DNA of 64,000 nucleotides from Enterousia sp045617905 (GTDB lineage Bacteria; Pseudomonadota; Alphaproteobacteria; Rs-D84), in NCBI GenBank assembly GCA_045617905.1, contig JAZLJO010000014.1:62001-126000 (forward strand), read 5' to 3'. The position numbers were made by a program, and so were the translations under genes. Every line of letters starts with the position of its first letter. Position 1 is the first letter of the stretch. Below are positions 52,418 to 62,763 of this stretch, piece by piece. The notes below the pieces were generated by a model. The model searched no databases. It saw only the letters and a program-made list of their open reading frames with translations, and was not told the origin of the DNA.

Positions 52418-52431
52418 TTATTCAACCACGT
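52408..52431. terminator. Hairpin spanning both stop codons of the ATPase and plsX genes
   Basis: ACGTGGTTGA (52408-52417) pairs perfectly with TCAACCACGT (52422-52431) around TTAT. T-rich sequence follows on both strands. The stem is inside the coding ends of two converging genes whose stops are adjacent. Confidence 0.7.
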
Positions 52432-53485
52432 CTTCTTTTAATTTTTCACGAATTTGTGCGACACGATGGGCACGAACTTCTATCATGTCATTCAAATTTG
52501 CCTTTGTTAAATCAGTCGTAAATTTGATTGAATTTGCAAACGCCAACGCATCACTGTTTCCATGCGTTTTAACCGCAAATCCTTTCAAACCTAAAAACGT
52601 TGCACCGGCATATGAACGCGGATCAATTTTATGTTTTAAACGTTTAAAAACATGAACCAAAAAGAAACCACCAACAATAGCCAAAACAGATTTTTTCAAA
52701 TTTTCAACCAACACACGTTTTATCAAACGCGCAGTTCCTTCAACCGTTTTTAATACAATATTACCAGTGAACCCATCGGTTACAACAACCTGAACATTAC
52801 CAGCACTGATATCATTACCTTCAACAAAACCAACGTATTCATATGGTAATTCATCTTTGTGGGCCGCCAAGACATGATTTAAACGTTGTAATGTTTCATT
52901 TCCCTTGGTATCTTCTTCACCGATATTTAATACCCCCAATTTTGGTCGCGGCATTTTTCCAATAACTTCGGCATAAACACTGCCCAATATGGCAAAATCA
53001 AACAAAATAGTTTCATCACATTGAACATTTGCCCCTAAATCTAAAACAACCACACGTGAATCACCACCACCAGACGGTAACATTGTTGTAATTGCCGGTC
53101 TTGAAATACCATCAATTGTTTTTAATGCCAATTTGGATAACGACATCAAAATACCGGTATTACCCGCACTAATAACCGCAGCACTATTACCTTCGCGGAC
53201 ATCTTTGATTGCCATATACATTGATGTATCCTGGGCATGACGGATAACATCACGAACCTTATCTGTTCCTTTGACAACATCCGGTGCATGAACAATTTGA
53301 CAGTTACGTGCAACACGGGGATATTTTGCCATCAAACGTGTTAAAACCTGTTCATCTCCAAAAACACGAAAATGAACATTATCTTCGCCATATTGATACA
53401 AGAATTGATTTATTCCACCCAACGCAGCATTTGGGCCTTTGTCGCCCCCCATAGCATCAATAGAAATAATTTTTTTATCAGACAT
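52418..53485 (-). CDS. plsX: Phosphate acyltransferase PlsX
   Basis: Converts acyl-ACP to acyl-phosphate for phospholipid synthesis. The 355-residue chain starts MSDKKIISIDAMGGDKGPN (family hallmark DAMGGD) and contains SAGNTGILM and DGFTGNIVLKT. Start at 53485 (a second ATG lies one codon earlier at 53488). No Shine-Dalgarno is visible. Instead, a terminator-like hairpin with a T-run ends eight bases before. It follows rpmF, the usual partner. Confidence 0.93.
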   Translation of the reverse strand: MSDKKIISIDAMGGDKGPNAALGGINQFLYQYGEDNVHFRVFGDEQVLTRLMAKYPRVARNCQIVHAPDVVKGTDKVRDVIRHAQDTSMYMAIKDVREGNSAAVISAGNTGILMSLSKLALKTIDGISRPAITTMLPSGGGDSRVVVLDLGANVQCDETILFDFAILGSVYAEVIGKMPRPKLGVLNIGEEDTKGNETLQRLNHVLAAHKDELPYEYVGFVEGNDISAGNVQVVVTDGFTGNIVLKTVEGTARLIKRVLVENLKKSVLAIVGGFFLVHVFKRLKHKIDPRSYAGATFLGLKGFAVKTHGNSDALAFANSIKFTTDLTKANLNDMIEVRAHRVAQIREKLKEDVVE

Positions 53486-53496
53486 CATTATAATAT

Positions 53497-53537
53497 AAAA
53501 AAAGCAGAAAGGCACCTTGGTGTGCCCTTAAATCTGC
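53497..53537 (-). terminator. Terminator or attenuator between rpmF and plsX
   Basis: On the minus strand a two-part stem (TCTGC outer, AAGGGCAC/GTGCCTTT inner; 53533-53537 with 53504-53508 and 53522-53529 with 53509-53515) is followed by a run of seven T, then the plsX start within eight bases. Confidence 0.65.
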
Positions 53538-53560
53538 CTAATTAATTTTTAACCCAAGCA

Positions 53561-53710
53561 TTACTTTGAACCACATGCGGCACAAACATGATGTGGACGT
53601 TTCTTTTCACCACAAGTCTTGCATACCCCACATGGCATAATTGTCAAAGCATCATGTGAACGACGTTGTGCTGAACGTGCTTTACTGGTCTTACTTTTTG
53701 GCGTTGCCAT
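53561..53710 (-). CDS. rpmF: 50S ribosomal protein bL32
   Basis: A 49-residue protein starting MATPKSKTSKARSAQRRSHDA-type sequence (MATPKSKTSKARSAQRRSHD) with two zinc-ribbon pairs, CGVCKTCG and CAACG. AAAGGA precedes the ATG at 53710. It is paired with plsX as in many proteobacteria. Confidence 0.96.
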   Translation of the reverse strand: MATPKSKTSKARSAQRRSHDALTIMPCGVCKTCGEKKRPHHVCAACGSK

Positions 53711-53800
53711 TTCAATATCCTTTTTATTTACAATTTTGTATTTTATTACAATCTGACGGCATTGCAAGAAAAACTTTCACTGCAATCCGCAATCTTTATT

Positions 53801-53837
53801 GTCCCTTTGGCACATAAATTGTATGCACCAAAGGAAC
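53801..53837 (-). other. Long hairpin after rpoC
   Basis: Sixteen pairs (three G-U) join 53801-53816 with 53822-53837 around a five-base loop. The G-U pairs make it better on the minus strand, which is the rpoC transcript. There is no T-run, so it is a likely processing or mRNA-end structure rather than a simple terminator. Confidence 0.5.
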
Positions 53838-53849
53838 GATCTTAATGGA

Positions 53850-56800
53850 TTATATATCCATCAACTGTTGTTGTTCCCCGCCTTCGCGTGCCAATTTTTC
53901 TGCCTTTTCTTCGGCTTTGGCAATTTCACGAACACGACGGACATACGCACCTGTACCAATTGGAATCAAACGACCAACAATCAGGTTTTCATTGATACCA
54001 ACCAATTTATCAGTTGAACCAGAAATCGCTGCATCCACCAATACCTTTGTGGTTTGTTGGAACGATGCATTTGATATAAATGAACGTGACGTTAATGATG
54101 CACGGGTTAAACCAACCAACACCTGAGATGCTTCGGCTAATTTTCCCCCATCACGTGCAACACGTGCATTTTCTTCTTCAAAATCAACACGATCAACAAC
54201 CTGTCCCATCAAGAATCCAGTATCCCCAGGATTCGTGATTTCAACACGACGTGTCATTTCACGTATCAAGATTTCAATATGTTTATCATTGATACTTACA
54301 CCCTGCAAACGATAAACCTGTTGAATTTGTTCAACCATAAATGTTGCCAATGCTTTTTGTCCCAAAATACGCAAAATATCTTGTGGAACAGAATCACCAT
54401 CAACTAATTTATCGGCTTTGCGAACAACATCACCGCTGCGAACCAACAAATTTGTTCCCTTTGGCACAGCATATTCGAACGGTGCAGATCCATCATCCGG
54501 TTCAATACGAATTATTATCTTAGATTTTGCATCTTCCAACTCAACTGTACCATCTATCTCAGCCAACAATGCAGGATTTGCGGGACGACGAACTTCTAAT
54601 AATTCATTAACACGTGGCAAACCACCAGTAATATCCCCAGTCTTTTTCGCCTGTACTGGAATACGTGCCAAAACATCCCCAGCAGCAACCGTTGCACCAT
54701 TTGCAACATTCAACACAGAATATGTTGGAACCATATATTCGGCAATCTTTTTACCACCCAAAGATACAACATTACCCTTTTCATCAACCAATGTGATTGA
54801 TGGGTTTAATGCCTTTTTAGTATTCGCTTTCCAATTAATAACCTTGCGTGAAACGATACCTGTCATTGGATCAACTTCTTCCTGATAAGAAACGTTTTCT
54901 ACCAAATCTTTGAATTGAACGATACCGTCTTTTTCTGCAATTATTGTATTGGAATATGGATCCCATTCCGCAACCTTGGCACCTTTTTCAACCTTATCCC
55001 CATTATTAACAATCAACATTGACGAATACGGTAAATCTGCTGTAAATAACTGTGTTCCAGCTTCATCAACAACAGACAATTTACCATTGCGTGACAAAAC
55101 GACAACACGACCAACAGAATTCTTAATCGTATTTACACCCGTTAATTCAATTTTACCAGCAACCGGGACTTCGATAAAATGACTTTCCGCACTGCCACCG
55201 GCAATACCACCGATATGGAAAGTACGCAATGTCAACTGCGTTCCAGGTTCACCAATAGATTGTCCCGCAATAACCCCAACAGCTTCACCAACATGAACCA
55301 AAGCATTACGCGACAAATCCATACCGTAACATTTTGCACACAAACCATCACTGCAACATGTCAAAACACTGCGAACATCAACAGATGGCAAACCAGATTC
55401 ATTAATTTTTCTGGCGGCAACCTTATCAATGTATTCACCTGCTGGAACTATCATTTCTTTGGTAATTGGATGAATAATATCACGTGCAGCGGTACGTCCA
55501 AATACGACATCACCCAATGCAACAGACAATGTTGCCCCCTGATAAACAGGTTTTGCAGTAATGTATTCAGATGTTCCACAATCATGCTCTGTAATAACTG
55601 TATTTTGTGCCAATTCAACCAAACGACGTGTCAAATATCCAGCATCAGCTGTTTTCAACGCTGTATCTGACATACCCTTACGCGCACCGTGTGTAGACGT
55701 AAAGTATTCCGCCATTGTCAAACCTTCTTTAAAGTTCGAAATAATTGGAACTTCAATAATCGAACCATCTGGTTTTGCCATCATACCACGCATACCCGAC
55801 AACTGTTTAATCTGGTCCTTGGAACCACGGGCACCAGACAATGCCATCATCAAAACCGAGTTCCAATTATCACCGGTTGTTTTACCCAATGCAGCATATG
55901 CCAAATCAGCCAATTTATCTGTTGTTTTCTGCCACAAATCGATCAATTTGTTATGACGTTCACCACCAGATAACAAACCGTTTTGATATTGTCCTTCGAT
56001 TTCTTCAGCCGCTTTGTTTGCCTCTTCTATCATGGATTTCTTTTCAACAGGAATCACAATATCATCGAAACCAATTGAAATACCACTGCGAGCTGCTTGT
56101 TCAAAACCTGTATTTTTCAACGAATCAGCTAAGATAATCATCGCCTTGTCGCCACAACGTTCATATGTTGTTGCCAACAAAGATTCAATTTCTTTTTTGC
56201 CCATAACTTTGTTTACCAAATCAAATGGCATATTATCTGATTGTGGCAACAATTGTCCCAAAATCATACGTCCCGCGGTCGTTTTATAAATTTTACCGTT
56301 GATACGGGCAATAATTGGTGTATGTAAAGTAATGGTTTTGTTTTCCAACGCCATTTTTACCTCATCCATACTGGCAAAACGTGATGATTTTTCAGTATGT
56401 TCACCATTAATCAATGAAATATAGTAAACACCCAAAACCATGTCCTGTGTCGGAACAATCATTGGCTTACCATTTGCTGGTGACAATACATTATTTGATG
56501 CCAACATCAATGTACGGGCTTCTAATTGGGCCTCTAATGAAATTGGAACGTGAACAGACATCTGGTCACCGTCAAAGTCGGCATTAAATCCAGCACAAAC
56601 CAATGGATGTAAACGTATGGCCTTGCCTTCAATCAAAACAGGTTCAAATGCCAACAATGACAAACGATGCAACGTTGGTGCACGGTTCAACAAAACCGGA
56701 TGTTCATAGATAACTTTTTCCAAAATTTCCCATACGATATCTTCACCATTTTCAACCATTTTGCGTGCTGTTTTCAATGTATTCGCATAATCACCAGCCA

Positions 56801-57959
56801 ATAAACGTGCAAAAACAAACGGTTTAAACAATTCTAATGCCATTGCCTTCGGCAAACCAACCTGATGCAATTTCAAACTTGGTCCTGATACAATAACAGA
56901 ACGTCCGGAATAATCAACACGTTTACCCAACAAATTCATACGGAAACGTCCTGACTTACCACGCAAAGAATCCGATAATGATTTTAATGGACGGCGGTTT
57001 TGTGAAACCATTGGACGTGCCTTGTGTCCGTTATCGAATAATGAATCAACTGCTTCTTGCAACATACGTTTTTCATTACGAACAATAATCTCAGGTGCAT
57101 GCATTTCCATGAAACGCTTTAAACGATTATTACGTATAATAACACGACGATACAAATCATTTAAATCAGATGCCGCAATATTCCCAGCATTTAACGTTAC
57201 CAACGGACGCATATCTGGTGGTATTACCGGCAAAATATCTGGCAACATCCAAGCTGGATCTGTCTTTGAATCCAAAAATGCTTCAACCAATTTCAATTGC
57301 TTAATCATTGCCTTGCGCTTAGATTCAGATTTTGTTTCCGGTAATTCTGCACGTAAACGAGTCCGTTCATCACCCATATCTAAGTTTGCAATTATGCTGC
57401 GAATGCCTTCGGCCCCAATACCGACACGAAACGCATCTGCCCCAAATTCTTCAACCGCATTTTGATATTCATCTTCACTGATAACATCATACTGTTTCAA
57501 ATTAGTCAAACCTGGTTCGATAACGATGTATGCATCGTACGAAATAACCTGCTCTAATTTTTTCTGTGGCAAATTATTTAACAATGTTGCGATTTTACCT
57601 TCACGTAAAAACCATGTATGTGCAACAGGTATTGCCAATTTAATATGTCCCATACGTTCGCGGCGAACAGATGACGAACCAACCTCAACACCACAACGTT
57701 CACAAACGACACCACGGAATTTTATTCTTTTATATTTACCACATGCACACTCATAATCTTTGACTGGGCCAAAAATCTGCTGACAAAACAAGCCCTCTGC
57801 CTCTGGCTTTAACGAGTGATAATTAATCGTTTCTGGTTTTTTTACCTCTCCATGAGACCACGACAGAATTTCTTCTGGTGACGCAATGGTAATACGTAAT
57901 GCGTCAAATTGCTCTTTATTTTCTATTTGTCCAAATATCTTCTGCAACATATTTGTCAT
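53850..57959 (-). CDS. rpoC: DNA-directed RNA polymerase subunit beta'
   Basis: The 1369-residue catalytic subunit. The first zinc site (CACGKYKRIKF, CERCG), the absolutely conserved active-site motif NADFDGDQM, and the second zinc cluster region (CCSDGLCAKCYG) are visible. AAGGAG lies eight bases before the ATG. It follows rpoB by 83 bases in the rplA-rplJ-rplL-rpoB-rpoC order. Confidence 0.98.
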   Translation of the reverse strand: MTNMLQKIFGQIENKEQFDALRITIASPEEILSWSHGEVKKPETINYHSLKPEAEGLFCQQIFGPVKDYECACGKYKRIKFRGVVCERCGVEVGSSSVRRERMGHIKLAIPVAHTWFLREGKIATLLNNLPQKKLEQVISYDAYIVIEPGLTNLKQYDVISEDEYQNAVEEFGADAFRVGIGAEGIRSIIANLDMGDERTRLRAELPETKSESKRKAMIKQLKLVEAFLDSKTDPAWMLPDILPVIPPDMRPLVTLNAGNIAASDLNDLYRRVIIRNNRLKRFMEMHAPEIIVRNEKRMLQEAVDSLFDNGHKARPMVSQNRRPLKSLSDSLRGKSGRFRMNLLGKRVDYSGRSVIVSGPSLKLHQVGLPKAMALELFKPFVFARLLAGDYANTLKTARKMVENGEDIVWEILEKVIYEHPVLLNRAPTLHRLSLLAFEPVLIEGKAIRLHPLVCAGFNADFDGDQMSVHVPISLEAQLEARTLMLASNNVLSPANGKPMIVPTQDMVLGVYYISLINGEHTEKSSRFASMDEVKMALENKTITLHTPIIARINGKIYKTTAGRMILGQLLPQSDNMPFDLVNKVMGKKEIESLLATTYERCGDKAMIILADSLKNTGFEQAARSGISIGFDDIVIPVEKKSMIEEANKAAEEIEGQYQNGLLSGGERHNKLIDLWQKTTDKLADLAYAALGKTTGDNWNSVLMMALSGARGSKDQIKQLSGMRGMMAKPDGSIIEVPIISNFKEGLTMAEYFTSTHGARKGMSDTALKTADAGYLTRRLVELAQNTVITEHDCGTSEYITAKPVYQGATLSVALGDVVFGRTAARDIIHPITKEMIVPAGEYIDKVAARKINESGLPSVDVRSVLTCCSDGLCAKCYGMDLSRNALVHVGEAVGVIAGQSIGEPGTQLTLRTFHIGGIAGGSAESHFIEVPVAGKIELTGVNTIKNSVGRVVVLSRNGKLSVVDEAGTQLFTADLPYSSMLIVNNGDKVEKGAKVAEWDPYSNTIIAEKDGIVQFKDLVENVSYQEEVDPMTGIVSRKVINWKANTKKALNPSITLVDEKGNVVSLGGKKIAEYMVPTYSVLNVANGATVAAGDVLARIPVQAKKTGDITGGLPRVNELLEVRRPANPALLAEIDGTVELEDAKSKIIIRIEPDDGSAPFEYAVPKGTNLLVRSGDVVRKADKLVDGDSVPQDILRILGQKALATFMVEQIQQVYRLQGVSINDKHIEILIREMTRRVEITNPGDTGFLMGQVVDRVDFEEENARVARDGGKLAEASQVLVGLTRASLTSRSFISNASFQQTTKVLVDAAISGSTDKLVGINENLIVGRLIPIGTGAYVRRVREIAKAEEKAEKLAREGGEQQQLMDI

Positions 57960-58042
57960 AAATTCTGCTCCTTTTCAAGTCGCGTTAAATTGAATATCCG
58001 TATTGATCGAATGGGAAAATCCCACCCGATCAATTTTGATTT

Positions 58043-61000
58043 TTAGTCGATTTTCTTTGGTGTCAATGCTAAACCCAAACCACGTAATTCGCGAACGAAC
58101 ACATTAAACGCTTCGGGCGTTCCGGTTTGAATATCATCACTGCCAGAAATAATCGATTCATACATTTTATTTCGGCCAGCAATATCATCAGATTTCACAG
58201 TCAGCATTTCACGCAACAAATGTGCTGCACCATGTGCTTCCAATGCCCATACTTCCATTTCACCCAGACGCTGACCACCCATGTGCGCTTTTCCAGATAA
58301 TGGCTGTTGGGTTACTAATGAATAACTGCCGACAGAACGTGCATGAATCTTTTCGTCTACAAAATGATGCAATTTCAACATGTACATTACACCAACGGTT
58401 ACAGGACGTGCAAATTTTTCACCCGTCATACCATCGTACAAATCGAACTGACCAGATTCAGGCAAGTTTGCCAATTTCAACATATTATGAATATCATCAG
58501 GTGTTGCACCGTCAAACGTTGGGGTTGCCATTGGAACACCATCGCGCAACAAAGCTGCTTCGGCACGAACATCGGTATCCGTCATCTTTTCTAATTTTTC
58601 TGCGACGTCTTTACCGTATATTTTACCCATAACAGAACGCAAATCGTCTGTAACAGCACGTTTCTGTTTAACTTCTTCCAATACCTGACCAATTTGTTCA
58701 CCCAATGCACGGGCAGCCATACCAAGGTGGGTTTCCAAAATCTGACCAATATTCATACGTGAAGGCACACCCAATGGATTCAACACCAAATCAACCGGTG
58801 TACCATCCGCCAAGTGTGGCATATCTTCGACCGGAACAACCTTTGACACAATACCTTTATTACCATGACGTCCAGCCATTTTATCACCAGGTTGCAATTT
58901 CATTTTATGTGCAATATAAACTTTAACTTCTTTTAAGTCACCTGCACTTAAAGAATTGCTTTCTGTTGCTTTGGCAACTTCGGCATCTGCTTTTTCATTC
59001 AAAGCCTTTAATTTTGCAACATGTTGTTCACGCAATTCATCAATCTTGATCTGTGCGTCTTTATTACGCACAACCAATTTTTTGACGTCTGCTGGTCTGA
59101 TACCATCGAATACTTCTTGGGTTAATTTTTTGCCAACAAATGGTTTCAAACTGCCGGTACCGGAATCAATGATTTGCCCTTCTGCAATTTGGAATATCTG
59201 ATCCGCAAAACCCTTTTCTATAATATTCGTTTCTTCTTCACGATCCTTGTTAATCTTTTCAATTTTTTGCAGTTCTATCATTTGGGTACGTTCATCTTTT
59301 TTAACACCATGACGTGTTAAAACATTAACCCCAATAACAGTTCCTTCTTCATTTGGACCAACACGCAAAGAAGTATCTTTTACATTCAAAGCCTTTTCAC
59401 CAAAGATATTGCGTAATAAGGCTTCTTCTGGTGTCAACAATGTTTCAGATTTTGGCGAAACACGGCCAACTAATATGTCCCCCTGCTTTACACGGGCACC
59501 GACATAAATAATACCGGATTCGTCCAAATTCTTTAATGCTTCTTCACCGACGTTTGGAATATCACGTGTTAATGTTTCTGGTCCTAATTGTGTATCACGA
59601 ACACGGAATTCTTTTTCAACAATCTTAACCGAAGTGAAAACATCTTCACGTGAAATACGTTCAGAAATAACAATAGAATCTTCATAGTTGTATCCACGCC
59701 ATGGCATAAATGCCACCAATACATTACGTCCCAACGCCAATTCGCCATAATTCATAGACGAACCATCCGCAATAATATCCCCGGCCGCGATACGATCACC
59801 AACACGAACCAACGGTTTTTGATGAATTAACGTTTCACTGTTGCTGCGTTCAAATTTTTCTAAATTATAAATATCAACCCCAGTTACAACGTTGCGACTG
59901 TTCATACATTTAACAACAATACGGTTTGCATCAACAGATTCAACAACCCCGCTGTGTTTTGCAACCGTCCCTGTACGTGAATCACGTGCAACCTCACGTT
60001 CAATCCCCGTACCAACTAATGGTGCCTGAACACGCAATAATGGCACAGCCTGACGTTGCATGTTTGATCCCATCAATGCACGGTTAGCGTCGTCATTTTC
60101 AACGAACGGTATCAATCCCGTTGCAATCGATACAACCTGACGTGGTTCAACGTCAATTAAATCGATTTCATCTTTTGGAATCATGGTAAATTCACCGTCA
60201 ACACGTGCAGTAACCATTTCTTCTGCCAAAACACCTGCAGATGTTGTTGGGGTATTTCCCTGAGCAATTTTATGTCCCAATTCCTCGTCTGCGGTTAAAT
60301 ACACCATTTTATCAGTAATCTTGCTGTTTTCGACAACATAATATGGCGTTTCAATGAAACCATATGGATTTACACGTGCGTATGTCGATAAATGGTTAAT
60401 CAACCCAATATTTGCACCTTCTGGGGTATGAATCGGACACAGACGACCATAATGCGTTGGATGAACGTCACGAACATCAATACCGGCACGGTCACGATTC
60501 AATCCACCAGGTCCCAATGCAGAAATACGACGTTTATGTTCCAACTCAGACAACGGGTTATATGAATCCATAAACTGAGATAACTGTGACGTTCCCAAAA
60601 ATTCAGAAACCAATGACATTAACGGTTTTACATTAACGACGTCTTGGGGTTGCATGTTTGCAATATTTGGACTGGACAAACTTTCACGAACCAATCGTTC
60701 TATACGAACCATACCTGTGCGGAAATTTTGTTCCAACAATTCGCCAACCATACGAACACGACGATTTGATAAGTTATCAATATCATCAATTGTATCTTTA
60801 CGATCAATAATATTGGTTAATGTCTTCAACACCGCCAAGAAATCACCCTTGGTTAACAAACGTTCATCCTCTGGTTTTTTACCCGTTTCTATTCTTAAAC
60901 GTTTGTTCATTTTGAAACGACCAACCGCCGACAAATCATAATACGCGGCATCAAAACCTTGGCGCATAAATAAATTTATTGCGGCTTCTAACGTCGGACG

Positions 61001-62179
61001 TTCACCCGGACGAATAATGTTATATATTTCAATCAATGCTTCTTCACGGTTGGTTGTTTTATCTGCAACCAATGTATTACGCATATGTGCACTGATTGTT
61101 GCATTATCAATTGAAATCAATGAAATATTTTTGACGTCCATTTTTTCTAAATCTGTCAAAACTTCTTCTGTGATTTCTGTACCGGCTGGGAAAATAACCT
61201 CATCGCCATTTTTGATTGCATCAAACAAATATTCACCAACCAGATTTTCTGTCATAATACCAAACTCTTTGGCGGCAGATGTAATTTTAGCCAAACGTTT
61301 AGCATTTATACGATCACCCTTGGATGCCAAAACCTTTTTATCTTTTGGGTTAATCAAATCATAATTCAATCGATATTTATCCAATCCTTCGAAAACGGAT
61401 GTTTCACCACACCACAATTTTCCGTCAAAATTCAAGGCAATGCGTTTATAAAATGCACCCAAAATTTCTGCATCATCCATTCCACGTATTGTTGTCTTAT
61501 GTGGATCGGCAATCCATTTCTTTTCATCTTCCGCTGTTGGCAAACAACGCAACAAAACTGTTGCTGGGACTTTACGACGACGATCTATGCGAACATAAAT
61601 TACCCCTTTGGATTCTTCAAAATCAATCCAACTGCCGTGTTCTGGAATAATACGCGCGGTATACGTTGTTTGATTGCCTGCAATCTTCGATTCTTTGGTT
61701 GTATCAAAAACAACACCCTGGGCACGATGCATTTGTGAAACAATAACGCGTTCAACACCAGACGCAATAAAACTGCCGCGTTCAGTCATTAACGGCACTT
61801 CGCCCATAAATATCTCTTGTTCTTTAATATCGCGTAAAGTCTTTTTACCGTCTTCTGCGACATCCCATAAAATCAACCTCAGCTTCAACTTCAATTTGCT
61901 GGAATATGTCATATTACGCAACATACATTCTTTAACCGTATAAACAGGCTGGTCCAATGTATATTCAATGAATTCCAAATCAGCAATTCCCGCATAATCT
62001 TTAATTGGGAACATAGATTTGAATACATTCTGTAACCCAATATTTTTTCTGTTTTCTGGGGCTACATCTGCCTGTAAAAAATCTCGGTACGAATCGTACT
62101 GAATTTCAACCAAATCAGGAAGCGGGGTTTGCAAAAAACTTTTTCCAAAAGATTTTCTAAATTTTTGAATGACTGCCAT
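58043..62179 (-). CDS. rpoB: DNA-directed RNA polymerase subunit beta
   Basis: The 1378-residue subunit starts MAVIQKFRKSFGK. The rifampicin-region sequence is visible (GTSQLSQFMDSYNPLSELEH in part, then HKRRISALGPGGL), as are EGANIGLINHL and the C-terminal KLHHFVDEKIHARS, with GGQRLGEMEVWALEAHG. Amino acids at the rifampicin cluster look wild-type except Asn for the common Asp/Gln-Asn context (MDSYNPLSEL against MDQNNPLSEL). The ATG at 62179 is used since the in-frame TTG upstream lacks better spacing. Confidence 0.98.
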   Translation of the reverse strand: MAVIQKFRKSFGKSFLQTPLPDLVEIQYDSYRDFLQADVAPENRKNIGLQNVFKSMFPIKDYAGIADLEFIEYTLDQPVYTVKECMLRNMTYSSKLKLKLRLILWDVAEDGKKTLRDIKEQEIFMGEVPLMTERGSFIASGVERVIVSQMHRAQGVVFDTTKESKIAGNQTTYTARIIPEHGSWIDFEESKGVIYVRIDRRRKVPATVLLRCLPTAEDEKKWIADPHKTTIRGMDDAEILGAFYKRIALNFDGKLWCGETSVFEGLDKYRLNYDLINPKDKKVLASKGDRINAKRLAKITSAAKEFGIMTENLVGEYLFDAIKNGDEVIFPAGTEITEEVLTDLEKMDVKNISLISIDNATISAHMRNTLVADKTTNREEALIEIYNIIRPGERPTLEAAINLFMRQGFDAAYYDLSAVGRFKMNKRLRIETGKKPEDERLLTKGDFLAVLKTLTNIIDRKDTIDDIDNLSNRRVRMVGELLEQNFRTGMVRIERLVRESLSSPNIANMQPQDVVNVKPLMSLVSEFLGTSQLSQFMDSYNPLSELEHKRRISALGPGGLNRDRAGIDVRDVHPTHYGRLCPIHTPEGANIGLINHLSTYARVNPYGFIETPYYVVENSKITDKMVYLTADEELGHKIAQGNTPTTSAGVLAEEMVTARVDGEFTMIPKDEIDLIDVEPRQVVSIATGLIPFVENDDANRALMGSNMQRQAVPLLRVQAPLVGTGIEREVARDSRTGTVAKHSGVVESVDANRIVVKCMNSRNVVTGVDIYNLEKFERSNSETLIHQKPLVRVGDRIAAGDIIADGSSMNYGELALGRNVLVAFMPWRGYNYEDSIVISERISREDVFTSVKIVEKEFRVRDTQLGPETLTRDIPNVGEEALKNLDESGIIYVGARVKQGDILVGRVSPKSETLLTPEEALLRNIFGEKALNVKDTSLRVGPNEEGTVIGVNVLTRHGVKKDERTQMIELQKIEKINKDREEETNIIEKGFADQIFQIAEGQIIDSGTGSLKPFVGKKLTQEVFDGIRPADVKKLVVRNKDAQIKIDELREQHVAKLKALNEKADAEVAKATESNSLSAGDLKEVKVYIAHKMKLQPGDKMAGRHGNKGIVSKVVPVEDMPHLADGTPVDLVLNPLGVPSRMNIGQILETHLGMAARALGEQIGQVLEEVKQKRAVTDDLRSVMGKIYGKDVAEKLEKMTDTDVRAEAALLRDGVPMATPTFDGATPDDIHNMLKLANLPESGQFDLYDGMTGEKFARPVTVGVMYMLKLHHFVDEKIHARSVGSYSLVTQQPLSGKAHMGGQRLGEMEVWALEAHGAAHLLREMLTVKSDDIAGRNKMYESIISGSDDIQTGTPEAFNVFVRELRGLGLALTPKKID

Positions 62180-62247
62180 AGATCTCAATCCTTTTTTTCC
62201 GTGCGCTTTGCAAACAAATATTTCTATATACGTTTTAACGTCTCAGG

Positions 62248-62278
62248 GCCCGCTTGGAAAAAGACTTTCCAAGCGGGC
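62248..62278 (-). other. Perfect 13-bp hairpin in the rplL-rpoB spacer
   Basis: 62248-62260 pairs perfectly with 62266-62278 around a five-base loop, with no T-run after it. A hairpin at this place in E. coli is an RNase III processing site; the same role is inferred here. A second hairpin (CGGAACA/TGTTCCG, 62321-62339) lies closer to rplL. Confidence 0.6.
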
Positions 62279-62350
62279 TTTCGACGGTGGGTGTCGCAAT
62301 ATCACACCCCCCTTTTTTTTCGGAACAAAAACTGTTCCGCCATTATCAAA

Positions 62351-62716
62351 TTATTTCAATTCGATTTTGGCACCAGCTGCTTCCAATGTAGCTTTCATTT
62401 TTTCAGCTTCATCTTTTGCAACTGCTTCTTTGATAGCTTTTGGTGCAGATTCAACCAAAGCTTTGGCTTCACCCAAACCTAAACCTGTAATATCTTTAAC
62501 AGCTTTGATAACAGCTAATTTATTTGCACCAGCTTCAGCTAAAACAACATCAAATTCTGTTTTTTCTTCAACTGCGGCTGCGGCTGGACCGGCTGCAACT
62601 GCAACAGCAGCAGCGGCACTAACGCCCCATGTTTCTTCCAAAGCTTTGGACAATTCAACTGCTTCCAAAACTGACAATTTTGACAATTCTTCAACCAATT
62701 TTTGAATGTCTGCCAT
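62351..62716 (-). CDS. rplL: 50S ribosomal protein bL12 (L7/L12)
   Basis: A 121-residue stalk protein: N-terminal dimerisation part (LVEELSKLSVLEAVELSK), an Ala-rich hinge (SAAAAVAVAAGPAAAAV) and the conserved C-terminal domain (IKAVKDITGLGLGEAKALV). GGAGTT precedes the ATG. It follows rplJ by 47 bases. Confidence 0.98.
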   Translation of the reverse strand: MADIQKLVEELSKLSVLEAVELSKALEETWGVSAAAAVAVAAGPAAAAVEEKTEFDVVLAEAGANKLAVIKAVKDITGLGLGEAKALVESAPKAIKEAVAKDEAEKMKATLEAAGAKIELK

Positions 62717-62763
62717 TTTTTAACTCCTAGTTTTTATATAATCAAAACGTTATATTTTGATAA

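Noticed and set aside
53850..62179. Long antisense frames opposite rpoC and rpoB
   Set aside because: They have no ribosome sites, biased amino-acid content and exact opposition to highly conserved genes. They are codon-bias shadows.
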